Below, one piece after another: positions 60,801 through 64,000 of a stretch of DNA of 64,000 nt. The translations under genes and the position numbers were made by a program. Location: positions 676,752 through 740,751 of the forward strand of contig NZ_VMRJ01000003.1 of the NCBI RefSeq assembly GCF_007713685.1, in the 5' to 3' direction. Within the stretch, counting starts at the first letter, position 1. Each line of letters begins with the position of its first letter. Source of the stretch: Hymenobacter setariae (GTDB lineage: Bacteria; Bacteroidota; Bacteroidia; Cytophagales; Hymenobacteraceae). Under the pieces are notes generated by a model. It saw nothing but the letters and a program-made list of their open reading frames with translations, did not search any database and was not told the origin of the DNA.

Positions 60801-61923
60801 GGCCGACCCCACTACCCGCCTGGCTTACCCACGCCAGCGCGTCCTCATTGACTCCATCAACGGCCGCAAAGTCACGTCGCTTCAGACTAGCCTCGATACG
60901 CTGAAGGCCCTAGGGCAGGTGCGGCTGAGCGGACACGTGGAAAACAAAAACGTGTTGAACGCCAGTTTTAACGGCACGGCGGACATCTCTATTTTTGATA
61001 AGCCCACGGGCGTGTATACACTAGGAGACCAAGGAGGCGATACTATACGCGTGAAGGTGCAAGAGAACGTTGTGTATAGCGGCCAAGCCACCGTGCGCGC
61101 CGGCCGCTTCAGTGTCAAGTTTGTGGTGCCTAAGGACATTAACTACAGCGCTGGCCTGGGCAAAATCAGTCTTTACGCTGCCGACCTTACCAACCAAGTA
61201 GATGCCCAGGGCTACCAGCTAGTGCCAGTGGGCGGGGCCGCCAAGGGTGCGGCTACCGATGTGACGCCGCCCACGGTGCAGCTCTTCATGGACGACGACT
61301 CGTTTGTGTCGGGTGGCCTCACTGGCGTTAATACACTACTCCTAGGTAAGCTTTTCGACCTCTCGGGCATCAATACCTCCAACGCGGGTGTGGGCCACGA
61401 ACTCACCGCCACCCTCGACAACGACCCGGCCAAGCTCGTTGTCATCAACGACTCGTACTCGGCAGCCGTCGATGACTTTACCCGCGGCCAGCTGCGCTAC
61501 AACTACCAAAACTTGGCGCCTGGCCCCCACATTCTTAAAGTAAAAGCCTGGGATACGTACAATAATTCGGCCGAGGGTAGCGTAGAGTTCATTGCCGCCC
61601 AAACGGCTCAGCTTGCCCTCGACCACGTGCTCAACTACCCCAATCCGTTCAGCAACCTTACTACGTTTCACTTTGACCACAACAAAGCCGGCCAGGAGCT
61701 GGAAGTGCAAGTGCAGATTTTTACGGTAGCGGGTAGGCTTGTTAAGACATTGCATGCCAGTGCGCTAACCAGTACTTCGCATAACCAGAGCGTGAGTTGG
61801 GATGGCCGCGATGACTTCAACGACCAGCTCGCTCGTGGAGTGTATGTGTATCGCATAAGCGTCCGCTCGCCGGCCGACCAGCAGACAGTTAGTAAATTTG
61901 AAAAATTAGTCCTCCTGAACTAG
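57850..61923 (+). CDS. porU: Type IX secretion system sortase PorU
   Basis: A 1357-residue gingipain-like (C25) cysteine sortase. After the signal peptide (about 1-25) and N-terminal beta domains comes the C25 domain with catalytic H858 (GYTGHGG) and C892 (TGTCDLSTYD). The C-terminal domain (NYPNPFSNLTTFHFDHN onward) is T9SS-type. PorU removes the C-terminal sorting domain of T9SS cargo at the cell surface and attaches cargo to lipid-linked sugar. Three such cargo proteins are in the window. porV follows, as usual in Bacteroidota. Confidence 0.97.
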   Translation: MQRLFRLFGLLVLLAGWSVPAQAQSSGEQTIATRLSWDTYATLALANGSTRKVPTFQGAYHGPGEAIGTLTLRIPGTVAAGTVRDAVYEPFSTADAALLRTTTLPALPGVRVRYGTEARQPISYALVQPVRRNAQSGQPERLVSFTYAYQLGDAPASAARTTAVHTFAQRSVLQSGDWFKIGVPTNGIYKLDRTALSSLGLPVASIDPRRIQIYGNATGVLPQANAAPRPDDLVENNVLLVGDNNDGVFDAGEYFLFYAPGPHVWAIDSTNKVPTGFRHINNVYADTAYYFVTVGSANGRRVPTAAAPASPPSGAPITTFTDRRFYEHDLTNLLHSGRQWLGERFAAGSSQEVSFNSDNYTNQALADLVPGSPARLRVAVAASSLQSSSFQVSFNGTALPTTLPIAAISTVAFTTVANTYVGNLTTTLPASPAAEQRVRLSFSSNDPSATTSGYLDYLELLVQRQLRLSASALEFRSLALRGAGSVGTYALDNATGAQVWEVTNPRRARAQAFVNGSFAAYTDSVREYVAFQPNGTFDTPRLFGKVANQNLHALNANGTLDLVIVTYPPFRAQAERLAQHRRTYSGLNVAVVTTKEVFNEYASGAQDVTAIRDLMKQVYDRNPNPASRRNYLLLFGDASFDYKASAFNDQSKEPAWWRNSRRPFANDSNLDPDLYNQNLVPTYESRESFLPVAGNRAYAEGVSSYSSEDYFGLLDDNEGTWAEFDGGRYEACDIGVGRIPVRPPRARRDQATSDEQARQVVDKLIAYDGTASFGKWRNRLTLTADDNDPAIGMTFTTESESIFAPALQAAEPAYNIRKTYLDLFPQQTVAAGQRSPAAEAAINDALNQGSLLIGYTGHGGIESLTDERIITKASLLALTNQNRLTFFVTGTCDLSTYDDPDLKTSGVSAGEAVLTDNATAGAVGLFTTTRVVYSYQNTQLVTAFYSQVLARSPAGDLPYLGNASRLAKVTAAAGDLNNRNYTLLADPTTRLAYPRQRVLIDSINGRKVTSLQTSLDTLKALGQVRLSGHVENKNVLNASFNGTADISIFDKPTGVYTLGDQGGDTIRVKVQENVVYSGQATVRAGRFSVKFVVPKDINYSAGLGKISLYAADLTNQVDAQGYQLVPVGGAAKGAATDVTPPTVQLFMDDDSFVSGGLTGVNTLLLGKLFDLSGINTSNAGVGHELTATLDNDPAKLVVINDSYSAAVDDFTRGQLRYNYQNLAPGPHILKVKAWDTYNNSAEGSVEFIAAQTAQLALDHVLNYPNPFSNLTTFHFDHNKAGQELEVQVQIFTVAGRLVKTLHASALTSTSHNQSVSWDGRDDFNDQLARGVYVYRISVRSPADQQTVSKFEKLVLLN

Positions 61924-61949
61924 GACGCTTGCCTATTCTCTCGCCGTAT

Positions 61950-61957
61950 TATTTTTG
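61950..61957 (+). promoter_or_regulatory. -7 promoter box of porV
   Basis: TATTTTTG matches TAnnTTTG, 81 bp before the porV ATG and 26 bp past the porU stop, so porV may have its own promoter and a leader of about 75 bases. Confidence 0.5.
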
Positions 61958-62038
61958 TTCTATCGACACAGCAATTACTTAATTTTCATATTTCTAACTC
62001 TCTATTGCCGCATTAGCAAGCTGTATTCTTATACCCTC

Positions 62039-63256
62039 ATGAATTCGACTTTTTCTCGTTCGCTGGCCATTGCGCCAGCGCTTTTGCTGGCAGCCACGGC
62101 GGCTATGGCGCAAACTACCGCGGGTGGTATCCACACCATCACCACGGCAGTGCCGATTCTGACCTTGTCGCCCGATGCCCGTGGCTCGGCCCTAGGGGAG
62201 GCGGGCGTGGCAACTTCGCCCGATGCCAACGCCGCGTTTTACAACCCCGGCAAGCTCGGCTTCGTGGATTATAAGTATGCTGTTTCGCCGTCGTACTCAC
62301 CTTGGCTGCGCAAAGTGACCGACGACATGAGCCTGAGCTACCTCTCGGGTTACGCTAAGGTGGGCGACCGCGGCGCCTTCTCGGCCTCGCTGCTCTACTT
62401 CGACCTAGGGTCGATTGACTACACCAACGACCGCAACATTGCGCAGGGCAGCTTCAACCCGAAGGAATATGCCGTTACGTTCTCCTACGGCCAGAAGCTG
62501 AGCGATAACTTTGGGGTGGGCATTTCGGCCCGCTACGTGCGCTCGAACCTTATCGGAAGCTACGCCGGCAACGACGCGCAGGCCGGTAACTCCTTTGCTG
62601 CCGACCTAGGGGCGTATTATAATAAGGACGTGACCATTGGTGCGGGGGCCTACAACCTGGCCTTTGGAGCGGCGGTGTCCAATATTGGCAACAAGATGGT
62701 GTACCGCACGGCCACCACGCCGAGCTTCCTGCCTACCACGCTGCGCTTAGGCACGGCCATCACTCGCGAGATTGATGCCTACAACAAGATTACCCTGGCT
62801 TTCGATGCTACCAAGCTACTGGTGCCCTCGCCTTACTACGACGACTCGAAACCGGTGAACGACCCCACTGTAGTGCGTGCCAATCAAGACCGGCTAGAGA
62901 AGGATATCATTTCGGGTATTCTCACCTCTTTCACTGATGCGCCGGGCGGCTTTAAGGAAGAGATGCAGGAAATTAACATCGGCGGCGGCCTCGAATACTG
63001 GTACAACAATACCATTGCGGCGCGCGCTGGCTATTATTATGAAAACCAGTATAAAGGCAACCGCCAGTACTTGTCGTTTGGCCTAGGTGCCCGGCTGTCG
63101 GCGTTTGGCGTCGATGGCACGTACCTCGTGCCCAACGCGGCTGCCAATCCGCTGGCCGAAACCATCCGTGTTTCGCTGCACTTCAACCTCAACAAGCTGT
63201 CCGACGCGTTTAGCGAAGGTGGCGCGGGCGGCACCCAAGGCTCGCCAGTGAACTAA
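62039..63256 (+). CDS. porV: Type IX secretion system outer-membrane protein PorV
   Basis: A 405-residue FadL-like 14-strand outer-membrane barrel matching PorV (LptO): signal peptide (about 1-26, ALLLAATAAMAQ), the hallmark LTLSPDARGSALGEAGVATSPD, AAFYNPGKLGFVDYKY, and the C-terminal strand ETIRVSLHFNL. PorV takes cargo from the SprA translocon and shuttles it to PorU. The frame opens at 61955, but ATG 62039 precedes the signal peptide. Confidence 0.96.
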   Translation: MNSTFSRSLAIAPALLLAATAAMAQTTAGGIHTITTAVPILTLSPDARGSALGEAGVATSPDANAAFYNPGKLGFVDYKYAVSPSYSPWLRKVTDDMSLSYLSGYAKVGDRGAFSASLLYFDLGSIDYTNDRNIAQGSFNPKEYAVTFSYGQKLSDNFGVGISARYVRSNLIGSYAGNDAQAGNSFAADLGAYYNKDVTIGAGAYNLAFGAAVSNIGNKMVYRTATTPSFLPTTLRLGTAITREIDAYNKITLAFDATKLLVPSPYYDDSKPVNDPTVVRANQDRLEKDIISGILTSFTDAPGGFKEEMQEINIGGGLEYWYNNTIAARAGYYYENQYKGNRQYLSFGLGARLSAFGVDGTYLVPNAAANPLAETIRVSLHFNLNKLSDAFSEGGAGGTQGSPVN

Positions 63257-63291
63257 GCCGCCAATTTTAGGTTCTGCCTTAGCAAAAACAG

Positions 63292-63380
63292 TTGTCATTG
63301 CGCGGAGGAACGACGAAGTAATCGCATCCGAACGACTCGTTTTGGTGTTATTAGCTCGCTGCTCCTCTGTGCAATGACAA
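63292..63380. repeat. Family A inverted repeat
   Basis: Outer arms TTGTCATTGCGCGGAGGAAC and TTGTCATTGCACAGAGGAGC (read in reverse complement) pair well; the left arm contains CGACGAAGTAATC, close to the core of the copy at 29944. It lies between porV and the M16 gene. Confidence 0.7.
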
Positions 63381-63428
63381 TTTTTGCTTGTAGCTTATCT
63401 TACTTCCTATATTCTTCCCTTGCCTTCC

Positions 63429-64000
63429 GTGCTCAACCGCCTGCAGCCCCCGCCTACCCATCCACTCACTAGTATTACTTTACCCACGCCTACCGTCAGC
63501 CACTTGCCCAATGGCGCCCGGCTGCACCTACTGGCCAATGCCGCCCAGCCTGTACTACGCTTGCAAGTAGTAGTGCCCGCTGGCAAGTATCAAGAGCCTT
63601 CGCCGAGCCTGGCCCAGCTCACGGCCCGCATGCTCACCGAAGGCACCGCCACGCGCACGGCCCGCCAAATAGCCGATGAGGTAGCCTTCTACGGGGCCTC
63701 GCTCGACTGCGAAGCTGGCGCCGACCACGCTACTCTCACGCTCTATTGCCTGGCGCGGCACCTGCCCACGCTGCTGCCGCTGGTGCAGGAGGTGCTGGCC
63801 GCCCCCACTTTCCCTGAGCATGAGCTGTTGCAAATGCAAACCCGCATCAGCCAAAATATGCGAGTAGAGCGCCAGAAAACCAGCTTCCGGGCTAGCGAAG
63901 AGTTTAATCGCCAGCTGTTTGGTGAGGAGTCGCCCTACGGACGTTCGTTTAACGAAGCATCGTTTGCGGCCATCACCGCCGACCAGCTACGCGCCTTCCA
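63429..64000 (+). CDS. M16-family peptidase-like protein, non-catalytic type (3' truncated by window)
   Basis: The first 190 residues of an M16 (pitrilysin/processing-peptidase) protein. The beta strands VSHLPNGARLHLLANAAQPV and LRLQVVVPAGKYQE and the following helix are typical, but the zinc HxxEH is replaced by LAQLTARMLTEGT, as in the inactive partner of paired M16 genes. Residues EVAFYGASLDCEAGADHATL follow. An active partner would be expected next door outside the window. Start is GTG 63429, or TTG 63420 three codons earlier; the sequence does not decide. Confidence 0.88.
   Translation, partial: MLNRLQPPPTHPLTSITLPTPTVSHLPNGARLHLLANAAQPVLRLQVVVPAGKYQEPSPSLAQLTARMLTEGTATRTARQIADEVAFYGASLDCEAGADHATLTLYCLARHLPTLLPLVQEVLAAPTFPEHELLQMQTRISQNMRVERQKTSFRASEEFNRQLFGEESPYGRSFNEASFAAITADQLRAF

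Overview
The window looks like chromosome from a high-GC member of the Bacteroidota, most likely a Hymenobacter-like member of the Hymenobacteraceae (inference from content, not from a 16S gene). The pointers are two SusC/SusD outer-membrane pairs, a type IX secretion system (T9SS) sortase gene porU next to porV, three proteins with T9SS C-terminal sorting domains, Bacteroidota-type promoters (TAnnTTTG) very close to start codons, and frequent TTG/GTG starts. No rRNA, tRNA, CRISPR array, prophage or complete insertion sequence was seen. Both window ends cut genes: a histidine kinase on the left and an M16-family protein on the right.

Layout. 0-4.6 kb: kinase tail, a receiver-only regulator, a receiver-adenylate cyclase, and convergently a membrane transporter-like protein with a cyclic-nucleotide-binding domain, which together suggest a small cAMP circuit. 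4.7-9 kb: a carboxypeptidase-regulatory-like surface protein, the feoA-feoB ferrous iron operon and an unknown acidic protein. 9-13.6 kb: SusD/SusC pair 1. 14-15.3 kb: a 55-residue lipoprotein-like peptide ending CPACGLG directly followed by a DUF692/MNIO-type iron enzyme, a probable RiPP-type peptide modification pair. 15.7-19.3 kb: an M57 metalloprotease lipoprotein and a T9SS-exported subtilase. 19.5-25.2 kb: a MarR-GNAT fusion with a perfect palindrome in its promoter, and SusD/SusC pair 2. 25.4-32 kb: RNase D, an outer-membrane-linked protein, MltG, and the overlapping dtd-MazG-anmK operon. 32-36.7 kb: an unknown membrane-anchored protein, a FtsB/DivIC-like protein, enolase, a glycosyltransferase and a lipoprotein/beta-barrel protein. 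36.8-40.2 kb: ferredoxin-NADP reductase with two ferredoxins, a cold-shock protein, IscX and a DUF2520 protein. 40.5-51.3 kb: a cytochrome c maturation cluster (ccmB, methyltransferase, ccmC, ccmD, ccmE, ccmF) flanked by two paralogous T9SS cargo proteins. 51.5-57.8 kb: a large TolB-like/beta-barrel protein, an FAD oxidoreductase, an MBL hydrolase and phosphatidylserine synthase. 57.8-63.3 kb: porU and porV.

The strongest points for follow-up are the MNIO/peptide pair; a CcmE with a Cys (CxxxY) instead of the usual heme-binding His together with the local absence of ccmA/ccmG/ccmH; the marked excess of the palindrome CCTAGG (about 120 by eye in 64 kb, nearly always read as Leu-Gly through CTA-GGN); and at least eleven long intergenic inverted repeats falling into several families. 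Coordinates of short sites were counted by hand. Family names rest on motif recognition, not on database searches.
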